Of a stretch of DNA of 13,086 bases, positions 5,023 to 11,766 are shown in pieces. Numbering within the stretch: position 1 is the first letter of the stretch; each line of letters starts with the position of its first letter. The translations under genes were made by a program, and so were the position numbers. Source of the stretch: JBGPFS01 sp041483455 (GTDB taxonomy: Bacteria > Chloroflexota > Limnocylindria > Limnocylindrales > CSP1-4); the NCBI GenBank assembly GCA_041483455.1, contig JBGPFS010000052.1, positions 1 through 13,086 of the forward strand, read 5' to 3'. The notes below the pieces were generated by a model. That model did not search any database and was not told the origin of the DNA. It saw only the letters and a program-made list of their open reading frames with translations.

Positions 5023-7029
5023 CTACGAGAAGGTTCGGAACGGGATGTCCGCCACGAGGATCCCGGGATGCCCGGTCAGGGCATCGCGGAGCCGGTGCGC
5101 GTTCTGGTTGTAGAGGAAGCGCTCCCACCAGTGGCGGGTGATCCGCTCGGGGACGAGGACGACCGTGATCGTCTCCGGGTCCTTCGCGGCGGTCACCTCC
5201 AGGTAGCGGATGAGCGGCTGGACGAGCTCGCGGTAGGGCGACTCGACCACCACCAGCTCGACCCCGGGGACCTGTCGCTCGAACCGCTCGCGCAGTCGCA
5301 GGGCCGCGTCCAGGTCGTCGGTGACGTGGACCGCGACGACCTCGTCGGACATCGTCAGCCCGAACTTGATGGCCTGGATCACGTCCCGGCGCATGTCCTG
5401 CATCGGGACGACGACGCGCTGCCGCCGGCTTGGCGGCCCGATCACGGTCTCGGGCCGGACGTGGAGCTCGGACTCTGCGCCCGCGTACTCGCGCCGGATG
5501 AACAGCATCGCCGCCACGAGGAGCGGCACGATCACGATGATGATCCAGGCCCCCAGGGCGAACTTCGCGATGGCGAACACGATCGTGACCACCAGCGTCG
5601 CCGCCGCACCGAGCCCGTTGATGGTCGCGCTCCGCCGCCAGCCCGGCCCGCGCTCGGCGAGCCAGTGGCGGACCATCCCGGCCTGCGACAGGGTGAACGC
5701 GGTGAAGACGCCGATGGCGTACAGCGGGATGAGCGCCTCGACCCGCCCCCGGAAGGCGACCACCACGACGCTCGCGACGACAGCGAGAGCGACGATCCCG
5801 GAGTTGAAGGCCAGGCGCTCGCCGCGGAAGGCGAACTGGCGGGGCATGAACCCGTCGCGGGCCAGGATGGAGGCCAGGCGCGGGAAGTCGGCGAAGCTCG
5901 TCTGGGCGGCCAGGACGAGGATGGCCATCGTGGCCATCAGGAGCAGGTACCAGATCGGCCCCCGGCCGAAGACGGCTCGCCCGACCTGCGAGAGGACCGA
6001 CTCGTGCTCCGTCGGGACGGCGCCGCTGACGCTCGCCAGGAACGAGATCCCCAGGAAGACCACGGCCAGGATGACGGCCATCGTCACCATCGTGATCTGG
6101 GCGTTCTTCCACTCGGGCGGCTTGAAGGCGGGCGTCCCGTTCGAGATCGCCTCGGTCCCGGTCATCGCGCTGCAGCCGTCGGCGAAGGCGCGCATCAGCA
6201 GGAGCAGGCTCATGGACTCGACCGGGACCTGGATCGGGACGACGCCGGTCACCTGCGGGGCGCCCCCGAGGGCCGTCCGGGCGAGGCCGACGCCGACCAG
6301 GAGGATGACGCTCCCCAGGAACACGTAGGTCGGGAGGGCGAAGATCGAGCCGCTCTCGCTGATCCCGCGCAGGTTGACGGCCATGACCAGCAGGATGAAC
6401 CCGACGATGAGCGGGACGGTCACGTCCTGGAGGATCGGGAAGGCGGACGCGAGGTTGAACACGCCGCTCGAGACGCTCACGGCGACGGTCAGGACGTAGT
6501 CGGTCAGCAGGGCGGCCGCGGCGACCAGGCCCGGCAGGGTCCCGAGGTTGGCGTGGGCGACGATGTAGCTCCCGCCGCCGCTCGGGTAGGCCCGGATCGT
6601 CTGGCGGTAGGAGAACGTGACCAGGAAGAGCAGGCCCACGATCAACAGCGAGATCGGCAGCAGGTAGCCGAACGCCACCGTGCCGACCGCCAGGAGGGTG
6701 AACATGCTCGCCTCGGTCGCGTAGGCGACCGAGGACATCACGTCGCTCGAGAAGACCGCCAGGGCCTTCCACTTCGGGAGCCGCTGCGCCAGCTCCTCGT
6801 GGGTCGACAGGATCCGTCCGAACAGGAGCCGGCGGGTCCCGAACCCGAGCCGCCCGACCCGGCTCGTCGGCTGGCTCGCGGCGATCTTCGCGACCACGGT
6901 GCCCGGGCCGCCGTACCGGAAGTACTGCGCCTCCGGCCGCTCGACCCGGAGCCGTCGATCGCCCGGCTTCCGACCCTGCCGGGTGGTCGGAGCCGCGGTG
7001 GATGCTTCCTCGGCCTCCGGTTGCGTCAC
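5023..7029 (-). CDS. KimA-like potassium importer (APC superfamily, KUP-type) with cytosolic USP-like domain
   Basis: This 668-residue membrane protein has a basic N-terminus of about 85 residues, then about 12 hydrophobic segments (about 88-515), then a soluble C-terminal domain (about 520-668). It follows the KimA (formerly YdaO) pattern: AVFSSDVMSSVAYATE, TFSYRQTIRAYPSGGGSYIV and TDYVLTVAVSVSSG. A GCSAMTGTEAISNG stretch completes the pattern. Asp96/Tyr103, Asp177/Tyr178/Thr181/Ser185 and Thr290/Glu293 match in order and spacing the residues that, from memory, bind K+ and H+ in Bacillus subtilis KimA. KimA is a proton-driven high-affinity K+ importer whose dimeric cytosolic domain binds c-di-AMP. 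The C-terminal part here (RQRVVVPMQDMRRDVIQAI...) looks like that USP-like domain. GTG 7029 overlaps the upstream stop (GTGA), and no Shine-Dalgarno is visible, so coupled translation is likely. The adjacent KdpDE pair supports potassium as substrate; a general amino-acid permease is the alternative. Confidence 0.82.
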   Translation of the reverse strand: MTQPEAEEASTAAPTTRQGRKPGDRRLRVERPEAQYFRYGGPGTVVAKIAASQPTSRVGRLGFGTRRLLFGRILSTHEELAQRLPKWKALAVFSSDVMSSVAYATEASMFTLLAVGTVAFGYLLPISLLIVGLLFLVTFSYRQTIRAYPSGGGSYIVAHANLGTLPGLVAAAALLTDYVLTVAVSVSSGVFNLASAFPILQDVTVPLIVGFILLVMAVNLRGISESGSIFALPTYVFLGSVILLVGVGLARTALGGAPQVTGVVPIQVPVESMSLLLLMRAFADGCSAMTGTEAISNGTPAFKPPEWKNAQITMVTMAVILAVVFLGISFLASVSGAVPTEHESVLSQVGRAVFGRGPIWYLLLMATMAILVLAAQTSFADFPRLASILARDGFMPRQFAFRGERLAFNSGIVALAVVASVVVVAFRGRVEALIPLYAIGVFTAFTLSQAGMVRHWLAERGPGWRRSATINGLGAAATLVVTIVFAIAKFALGAWIIIVIVPLLVAAMLFIRREYAGAESELHVRPETVIGPPSRRQRVVVPMQDMRRDVIQAIKFGLTMSDEVVAVHVTDDLDAALRLRERFERQVPGVELVVVESPYRELVQPLIRYLEVTAAKDPETITVVLVPERITRHWWERFLYNQNAHRLRDALTGHPGILVADIPFRTFS

Positions 7030-7280
7030 CGTCCGCGCGCCAGGACGTCCGAGCCGCGGCCGCTCGACCGGGCGATCGCCTCGAGCTCGACGTCGAGCTC
7101 CTCCGCGAAGTCGTGGACCGCCGCCATCGCTGCCGCGCCGTCGCTCAGGTTGCAGACGAGGACGCGACTCGGGCGCCGGGCTGCGGCGAGCATGACGGCG
7201 CCCCGGACCTCGCCGATCTCCCGCTCGGCGGAGGCGTTCCGCGGTCGGACTCGGGGCATGCGACGCGTGCGCGGTTCCAT
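7026..7280 (-). CDS. Small protein of unknown function coupled to the KimA-like importer
   Basis: This is an 84-residue soluble protein with an Arg-rich start (MEPRTRRMPRVRPRN). A helix-like stretch (SAEREIGEVRGAVMLAAA) follows. Next come a hydrophobic strand (SRVLVCNLSDGAA), a helix (AAMAAVHDFAEELD) and a second strand (VELEAIARSS). The order suggests a small alpha/beta fold, but I recognise no family. Its TGA overlaps the GTG of the importer by 4 nt, the same coupling seen at kdpD/kdpE, which argues that it is real and made together with the transporter. TAGCCT (7292-7287), 6 nt upstream of the ATG, could be a -10 box for a leaderless transcript, in addition to read-through from kdpE 68 nt upstream. 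Met8 is an alternative start. It could be a transporter accessory or regulator; that is inference only. Confidence 0.6.
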   Translation of the reverse strand: MEPRTRRMPRVRPRNASAEREIGEVRGAVMLAAARRPSRVLVCNLSDGAAAMAAVHDFAEELDVELEAIARSSGRGSDVLARGR

Positions 7281-7348
7281 GCCTTCAGGCTAGGCGGGCT
7301 GCCCAAGAGGCCGGGACCGACGGTGCCGGTCAGGCGCTCAACACGGCC

Positions 7349-8110
7349 TCAACGATCGCCCGTCTGGGGCGGCCCGGCGGTGTCGGCCACCCGATAGCCG
7401 ACCCCGGGTTCGGTCGAGATGAGCTCGTCGATCGCGCCGCTCGGCGCGGCCGCCGTGAGCTTCCGGCGCAGCCGGTTCACGTAGACGTGAACGTAGTGAC
7501 TCTCTTCAGCGTAGGCGAGGCCCCAGACGGCCCGCAGGAGCCGGCCCTTCGTCACGACCCGGCCCGGGTTCGCCATCAGGACCTTGAGCAGCTCGTATTC
7601 CCGCGGAGTCAGTCTCACCAGCTCCCCGGCCACGCGAACGTCGCGGCGCACCACGTCGAGCTCGATCGGTCCAAGGCGCAGCCGGCCCTCCGGATCGGCA
7701 TCCGGTCCGGCCGTCCGACGCAGGACCGCCCGGATCCGCGCGTTCAGCTCGGCGGTCGCGAACGGCTTGGCCAGGTAGTCGTCCGCGCCGGCCTCGAGCC
7801 CGGCGATCTTGTCCCGCTCTTCGCCCCGCGCCGACAGGATGATGATCGGGGTGGTCGCCTCGCGCCGGACGTGCCGGATCACCTCGATCCCGTCGCGGTC
7901 GGGCAGGCCGAGGTCGAGCAGGATGAGGTCGGCCCGGTTGGCGTCCCAGCGTCGAAGCGCCTCGGCGGCCGTGCCCGCCTCGTCGACCCGGTAGCCTCGC
8001 CGGTCGAGGTAGGCCGCCAGGAGTCGGCGGGCCTCCGCATCGTCCTCGACGAGCAGGAGCGATGGGCCGGGCTCGGCGGCTGCGCCCCCCACGGCCCGGG
8101 GTACCGTCAT
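7349..8110 (-). CDS. kdpE: KdpE-type OmpR/PhoB-family response regulator
   Basis: This 253-residue protein has a receiver domain at about 17-131. It shows the acidic pocket Glu22/Asp23/Asp24 (LLLVEDDAE), the phosphorylation site Asp66 (LILLDLGLPDRDG), Ser93 (IIILSARGEE) and Lys115 (AKPF). A winged-helix DNA-binding domain follows at about 143-243, with LVRLTPREYELLKVL and TKGRLLRAVWG. YVNRLRRKL and ELISTEPGVGYRV complete it. The TEPGVGYR ending and AVWG...SHYVHVYVNRLRRKL stretch are characteristic of KdpE. Its ATG (8110) overlaps the kinase stop by 4 nt (ATGA) with no clear Shine-Dalgarno, so it is translationally coupled to it. KdpE normally activates kdpFABC under K+ limitation. No such genes are here, and the nearest co-directional target is the KimA-like gene. 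The start follows from the overlap and the receiver position. Confidence 0.92.
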   Translation of the reverse strand: MTVPRAVGGAAAEPGPSLLLVEDDAEARRLLAAYLDRRGYRVDEAGTAAEALRRWDANRADLILLDLGLPDRDGIEVIRHVRREATTPIIILSARGEERDKIAGLEAGADDYLAKPFATAELNARIRAVLRRTAGPDADPEGRLRLGPIELDVVRRDVRVAGELVRLTPREYELLKVLMANPGRVVTKGRLLRAVWGLAYAEESHYVHVYVNRLRRKLTAAAPSGAIDELISTEPGVGYRVADTAGPPQTGDR

Positions 8111-9783
8111 CGACCCGACTCGGCCGGGAGCGGGGCATCCGCCGCTGGTGGAGCATCCGCCGGGAGCGGCGCGTCCGCCCCGGCCTGGGCATCCGCCGCG
8201 GGCGTCTCGTCGGGCTCCGGCGGCAGGCTCGTCGCCGGCAGGTGGATCCGCATCCCGAGTCCGCCGAGCTGGCTCCGGCCCGCTGCGATCCGGCCGCCCA
8301 TCGCCCGGGCCAGGCCCTGGGCGACCGTGAGCCCGATGCCCATCCCGTGACGGGCGCCTTCCCCGGGACGCCGGACCCGGTAGAACTTCTCGAACAGGTG
8401 GCCGAGGTCGGCTTCGGGGACGCCCCGGCCATCGTCCTCGACGACGATCTCGACGCCCGACCCATCTCCGACGATGGCCGCCCGGATCCGGATCGACTCG
8501 CCGCCGTAGCGGACCGCATTCTCGACGACGTTGGTGAGGATCTCGTCGAAGTACGTGTCGTCGACGAGGAGCGGCGGCAGGTCTCCGGGAAGGTCCAGCT
8601 CGATCGGCTTGCTCGTCGGGGTCCGTCGAACGACGCGGGCGATCATCTCGTCGAGGTCGTGCGGCTCCAGCTCGGGCCGGAGGGCTCCGCCTTCGATCCG
8701 GCTGAGGTCGAGCAGGTCCCGGACGAGGTGGCTCATCCGCGCGGCCTCGGCGTCGATCGAGCGCAGGGCATCGGTCCGCTCGGTCGGGCTCCAGGCCACG
8801 CCGGCATCGAGCAGGCTGCCGGCCGCAGCGCGGATCGTGGCCAGGGGCGTGCGCAGGTCGTGCGAGACCGAGTCGAGCAGGGCGGTCTTGAGCGCGTCGC
8901 TCCGTCGGGCGACCTCCGCCTCGAGGGCTTCCGCCACGAGTCCGTCGCGTCGAACGGCCTGACCGAGCTGGTCGGCTGCGGCCGACAGGAGCCGCGTCTC
9001 CGAGCGCTCGGGCGCCCGCTCCCCCTCCGAGCGCAGCGCCCAGAGCGAGCCGAGCGTCTCGCCGCCGACCTCGACCCGCACCCGGTGGACGGTCGCGCCG
9101 GCCTGACCGCCCCGCCCCGGTCCATGTCGTGGGGCCGCTCCGACGTGGGTCCGGACCCAGCGGCTGGGCTCGTCGCCGGGGGAGCGCTGGAGCACGACCT
9201 GGAACATCGGTACCGGGAGAGGCGCCTCGCCCGCGGTGTCCGCGACGATCCGCTCGTCGCTGGTCGTGGGACCCAGCCCAAGCCAGATCCGGTCCATCGT
9301 GCCGGATGCCCGCAGCTCCGCGAGCACCGAGTCCGCCGCCCCGGCCAGGTCCCGGCTGGTGGCGAGGGACCGGCTGATCCTGAACAGCGCCTGGGCTTCG
9401 CCAGCGCGGTCCGCCGCTTCCTCCGTCCGGGCGGCCTCGAGTCCCGCCAGCCGTCCGATCGCGACGGCCACCGCGAGGAACAGCAAGAGGTTCAGCCACT
9501 CGCTCGGATCGGCGACGGTGAGCGTGAAGTGCGGGGCGATGAACAAGAAGTCGTAGAGGACGGACGAGACGACCGCCGTCGCGATGGCCGGGATCGTCCC
9601 GACCAGCATCCCGACGGCGAGCACGGCCAGCAGGTAGACCGGTGCGGCGTACGGGATGGCCACGACCTGCTCGAGGACGGCGACGGTGGCGGTCGTCGCG
9701 GCCAGCGCCACGGTCATGACTGCCGCCGTTCCACGCGGCCCGCGAACGCGTCCGCGTCGGTGCGGGAGCCTGCGAACGTCCAT
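8107..9783 (-). CDS. kdpD: Short KdpD-type sensor histidine kinase lacking the N-terminal KdpD/USP region
   Basis: This 558-residue membrane kinase has four hydrophobic segments at about 22-112, including LYDFLFIAPHFTLTVADPSE, a DUF4118 signature of KdpD. A GAF-like region (about 130-280) follows. The HisKA motif DSVSHDLRTPLATI contains phospho-acceptor His308. HATPase boxes are N (EILTNVVENAVRYG, Asn418/Asn422), G1 (EDDGRGVPE, about 449-457) and G2 (HGMGIGLTVAQGL, about 479-491). Full KdpD is about 890 residues and begins with roughly 370-400 cytosolic residues (KdpD and USP domains). Here only about 20 basic residues precede the membrane part, so that sensor is absent. The tail (about 521-558) is an Ala/Pro/Asp-rich repeat (ADAPLPA units). 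A TACCAT box 7 nt before the ATG, with no Shine-Dalgarno, suggests a leaderless mRNA. It signals to the coupled KdpE. Confidence 0.88.
   Translation of the reverse strand: MDVRRLPHRRGRVRGPRGTAAVMTVALAATTATVAVLEQVVAIPYAAPVYLLAVLAVGMLVGTIPAIATAVVSSVLYDFLFIAPHFTLTVADPSEWLNLLLFLAVAVAIGRLAGLEAARTEEAADRAGEAQALFRISRSLATSRDLAGAADSVLAELRASGTMDRIWLGLGPTTSDERIVADTAGEAPLPVPMFQVVLQRSPGDEPSRWVRTHVGAAPRHGPGRGGQAGATVHRVRVEVGGETLGSLWALRSEGERAPERSETRLLSAAADQLGQAVRRDGLVAEALEAEVARRSDALKTALLDSVSHDLRTPLATIRAAAGSLLDAGVAWSPTERTDALRSIDAEAARMSHLVRDLLDLSRIEGGALRPELEPHDLDEMIARVVRRTPTSKPIELDLPGDLPPLLVDDTYFDEILTNVVENAVRYGGESIRIRAAIVGDGSGVEIVVEDDGRGVPEADLGHLFEKFYRVRRPGEGARHGMGIGLTVAQGLARAMGGRIAAGRSQLGGLGMRIHLPATSLPPEPDETPAADAQAGADAPLPADAPPAADAPLPAESGR
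8119..8205 (-). repeat. Degenerate Ala/Pro/Asp codon repeat in the kdpD 3' end
   Basis: Units around GCATCCGCC / GCGTCCGCC recur and encode ADAQAGADAPLPADAPPAAD plus ADAPLPA. This is a low-complexity tail beyond the kinase domain, probably disordered, and likely prone to length change by slippage. Confidence 0.5.
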
Positions 9784-9790
9784 CGCGGCG

Positions 9791-9796
9791 ATGGTA
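9791..9796 (-). promoter_or_regulatory. Candidate -10 box TACCAT for leaderless kdpD
   Basis: On the minus strand TACCAT is followed by 7 nt and then the kdpD ATG (9783). A -10 box at this distance would start transcription at or within 1-2 nt of the start codon, which fits the absence of a Shine-Dalgarno. The divergent gene has the same arrangement. Confidence 0.4.
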
Positions 9797-9838
9797 GACC
9801 GTGACCCGCTCGGCGGCGGGCCTGGTGAAGGACGGGCT

Positions 9839-9890
9839 CGCCGGCACCGAGCGGCCCCGCCGGCACCGAGCCGGCCCGAGCGGGCCCGAG
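9839..9890. repeat. Short direct repeats in the kdpD/LysM divergent intergenic region
   Basis: CGCCGGCACCGAG occurs exactly at 9839-9851 and 9858-9870 (19-nt period). It is followed by two GGCCCGAG copies (9873-9880, 9883-9890; 10-nt period). Iterated sites in a divergent promoter region, spaced by about one or two helical turns, fit binding by a response regulator such as KdpE. They also fit simple GC-rich duplication. The function is inferred from position. Confidence 0.45.
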
Positions 9891-9898
9891 TGGGGCGG

Positions 9899-9904
9899 TA
9901 TCAT
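9899..9904 (+). promoter_or_regulatory. Candidate -10 box TATCAT for the leaderless LysM-protein gene
   Basis: TATCAT ends 7 nt before ATG 9912 and no Shine-Dalgarno is present. It stands out in GC-rich sequence and mirrors the TACCAT box of the divergent kdpD. Confidence 0.45.
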
Positions 9905-9911
9905 CGGCGCG

Positions 9912-11201
9912 ATGAGCGAGCGCGAGGGATCCGGATCGCGAGCCGCCGGCGGGAACGGGCCGATCGCCTGCCCGTTCGTGGCGTACGAGGATGAGCGCGA
10001 CGAACGCTCGGATCGGCCCGACCATCGGCATCGCTGCTACGCCGAGGTGCGCCCGGCACCCCGCGCGTCTGCCCACCAGGAGGCCTATTGCCTGTCCGCG
10101 GCGTTCGCCACCTGCCCGACGTTCCAGGACTGGGCGCGCCGCGAGGCGGCGCGGGCACGGAGCCCGCGGCCAGATGAGGCCGCGTCCGCGGCGGCAGCGG
10201 GGTTCGGGGCCGCAGCCGCGTCCGCGGCGGCAGCGGGGGTCCCCGCTGTGCCCGCGCCCGACGTGACCGCGCCCCCCGTGTCAGCGCCCGAGGGCCCCGG
10301 GACCGAGCGTGAGGTCGAGGTCGGCGAGCCGGCGGTCGAGTGGATCCCGACGGAGCGCGACGACTCGAGGCCCGACCCACGGATCGACGATCAAGGCGTG
10401 CCGCCCGCACGAACGCGTCGACGGGATTGGGCCGCGCCGCCGCCCTGGGTCGGCGGCGTGCCTCCGGGGGGTCGCGGCCCGGGACCGACTCGGGGCGGCG
10501 GCGAAGCGTCGACGCCGGGGTTCCTCGGCGGTCGAGAGCGGGGCGACAGCCCGCCCGTGGACCCGGAGCTGGCGGGCCTCGCCGGATCGCGCTGGCTGCG
10601 CGACCTGCCGGAGGGGCCGGCGGTCGTTCCTGCCGAGGCCGAGCTCGGCCCGGATGCCGGACGGACCGGTCCGCCCCGATCCCGAGCGGTCGAGCGCCCA
10701 GCGGCCCGGCGGCCCGGGAGCGGGATCCCGCGTGACGTCGCCCACCCGGCCTGGGAGCGGCCGTCTCGCCACGAGGCCTACCCGGCGATCCGTCGCCGGA
10801 TGCGCCTGCCGAGTGCCGGTCGGCTCGGGATCGGGGTCGCCGCGCTGGCGGTCGCCGCGCTGGTGCTGTTCGCCCTGCCGTTCATCCTCAAGGCGCTGGG
10901 CGGAGGCGAGTCCGGCGCCGGTCCCATCGCCACCCCGAGCCGGCCGCCCGCATCGTCCGGTGCCCCCACGCCGACACCGCAGCCGACCGCCCAGATCTAC
11001 GTCGTCGTCCAGGGCGACAACATCCTGAAGATCGCCCAGAGCTTCGGCCTGACCCAGGCGGAACTGCTGGCCGCGAACCCGCAGATCAAGGACCCGAACA
11101 AGATCGCGATCGGCGACCAGATCACGATCCCGATCCCGCCCCCGAGCGTGATCGTGAACGCGAGCCCGAGCCCGATCGTGGGAGCGAGCGCCAGCCCATA
11201 G
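9912..11201 (+). CDS. Membrane-anchored LysM protein with N-terminal four-Cys domain
   Basis: This protein has 429 residues from ATG 9912; an upstream in-frame GTG/ATG-type extension to 9801 looks random. The N-terminal module ACPFVAYEDERDERS...HRCYAEVRPAPRASAHQEAYCLSAAFATCPTF has Cys20, Cys42, Cys60 and Cys68. This is a compact Cys pattern seen in Chloroflexota LysM proteins and possibly metal-binding. A long Ala/Pro/Arg/Gly-rich linker (about 80-300) is probably disordered. One transmembrane helix (about 305-327, GIGVAALAVAALVLFALPFI) is followed by a Pro/Thr/Ser-rich stretch. A single LysM domain comes at about 362-408 (VVVQGDNILKIAQSF...LLAANPQIKDPNKIAIGDQI), with an Ala/Ser/Pro tail. By topology the Cys domain is cytoplasmic and LysM faces the wall or envelope, where the family binds N-acetylglucosamine-containing glycans. 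No catalytic domain is visible. Its role is unknown; it may link the envelope to a cytosolic partner. Confidence 0.8.
   Translation: MSEREGSGSRAAGGNGPIACPFVAYEDERDERSDRPDHRHRCYAEVRPAPRASAHQEAYCLSAAFATCPTFQDWARREAARARSPRPDEAASAAAAGFGAAAASAAAAGVPAVPAPDVTAPPVSAPEGPGTEREVEVGEPAVEWIPTERDDSRPDPRIDDQGVPPARTRRRDWAAPPPWVGGVPPGGRGPGPTRGGGEASTPGFLGGRERGDSPPVDPELAGLAGSRWLRDLPEGPAVVPAEAELGPDAGRTGPPRSRAVERPAARRPGSGIPRDVAHPAWERPSRHEAYPAIRRRMRLPSAGRLGIGVAALAVAALVLFALPFILKALGGGESGAGPIATPSRPPASSGAPTPTPQPTAQIYVVVQGDNILKIAQSFGLTQAELLAANPQIKDPNKIAIGDQITIPIPPPSVIVNASPSPIVGASASP
10179..10238 (+). repeat. In-frame tandem duplication in the Ala-rich linker of the LysM protein
   Basis: A 24-nt unit (10179-10202) recurs exactly at 10215-10238, a 36-nt (12-codon) period. 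It encodes repeated ASAAAAG-type residues. It is a recent-looking duplication that keeps frame and lengthens the disordered linker. Confidence 0.7.
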
Positions 11202-11211
11202 CCGCGCATCG

Positions 11212-11227
11212 CCGGCCCGCAGGCCGG
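11212..11227. terminator. GC hairpin after the LysM-protein gene
   Basis: CCGGCC (11212-11217) and GGCCGG (11222-11227) close a CGCA loop 10 nt after the LysM-protein stop codon. There is no T tract. It may be a weak terminator in the convergent gap to the minus-strand gene ending at 11330. Confidence 0.35.
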
Positions 11228-11329
11228 GCCCTCGGCGTCAGGGCGCGGCCCTGGGCGTGGGGTGTGGGCCCGCGGCGTTGGGCATGGGCGCGCGGAAGGG
11301 ACCCTCCGCCGGTGCCGCGGATGGATGGT

Positions 11330-11659
11330 TCAGCGTGGGGCGAGGTTGATCGAGGTGATCTTGCCGGCCTCGACCCGGAACGTGGCGTCGAGGTGCTGGG
11401 AGAGCGCCCCCGGGCGCACGACGAGGATGTCCGCCTCGTAGGTGGTGCCGGTATCGCGGACCTCGCCCGGGATCATCTTGAGGCCCCGGTCGGAGCGCAG
11501 GAACCAGCCGCCGACGCGCTCGATCCCGCGGAGTAGCTGGACGCTGTCGCCGACGTGGACGCGCATCTCCGTCCGCTCGTCCATGAGTGCGACCGCACCC
11601 TCGCGGTCCCCCGCGTTCAGCAGCTCGAAGAAGACCTCCATGGTCTCGACGGCACCCAT
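11330..11659 (-). CDS. SnoaL-like / NTF2-fold protein, function unknown
   Basis: This is a 109-residue soluble protein. It begins with the helix VETMEVFFELLNAGDREGAV, then a strand with EMRVHVGDSVQLLRGIERV. The middle is GWFLRSDRGLKMIPGEVRDT. It ends with the strands TYEADILVV, HLDATFRVEAGKITSINL. Helix-rich start, then a curved sheet ending in FRVEAGKITSINLA, is the layout of SnoaL_2/NTF2-like proteins (for example DUF4440 or ketosteroid-isomerase-like folds). No Asp/His catalytic pair can be named with confidence. No Shine-Dalgarno precedes the ATG, but TACACT ends 8 nt upstream on the minus strand and may drive a leaderless transcript. The gene lies just downstream of the DUF2207 gene, with a 107-nt gap, on the same strand. 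Confidence 0.75.
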   Translation of the reverse strand: MGAVETMEVFFELLNAGDREGAVALMDERTEMRVHVGDSVQLLRGIERVGGWFLRSDRGLKMIPGEVRDTGTTYEADILVVRPGALSQHLDATFRVEAGKITSINLAPR

Positions 11660-11766
11660 CGCCGGGGAGTGTACGCGAGGCGGTCGGATGTCGCCTTCGC
11701 CGGCGCCCCAGATGGAGGGGTCGCGGTTGCGTCCCGGACCCCGGACCCCCGGAACCCCTCGGAACC

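Noticed and set aside
5068..7293. 741-residue open frame on the plus strand, antisense to the KimA-like gene
   Set aside because: It is Asp/Gly/Arg/His-rich with no domain pattern. Stop-free antisense frames are expected opposite a GC-rich gene, and the minus strand encodes a clear transporter.
7281..7348. c-di-AMP (ydaO-type) riboswitch expected before a KimA gene
   Set aside because: The gap is only 68 nt and holds no matching structure; too short for this riboswitch.
8062..9804. 580-residue plus-strand frame antisense to kdpD/kdpE
   Set aside because: Low-complexity composition without motifs; a shadow of the kinase gene.
7349..9904. One 851-residue minus-strand frame that could be read as a kinase-regulator fusion
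   Set aside because: Only its last 253 residues (KdpE) look like protein. The upstream part is the wrong frame of kdpD, and the ATGA overlap marks the real boundary.
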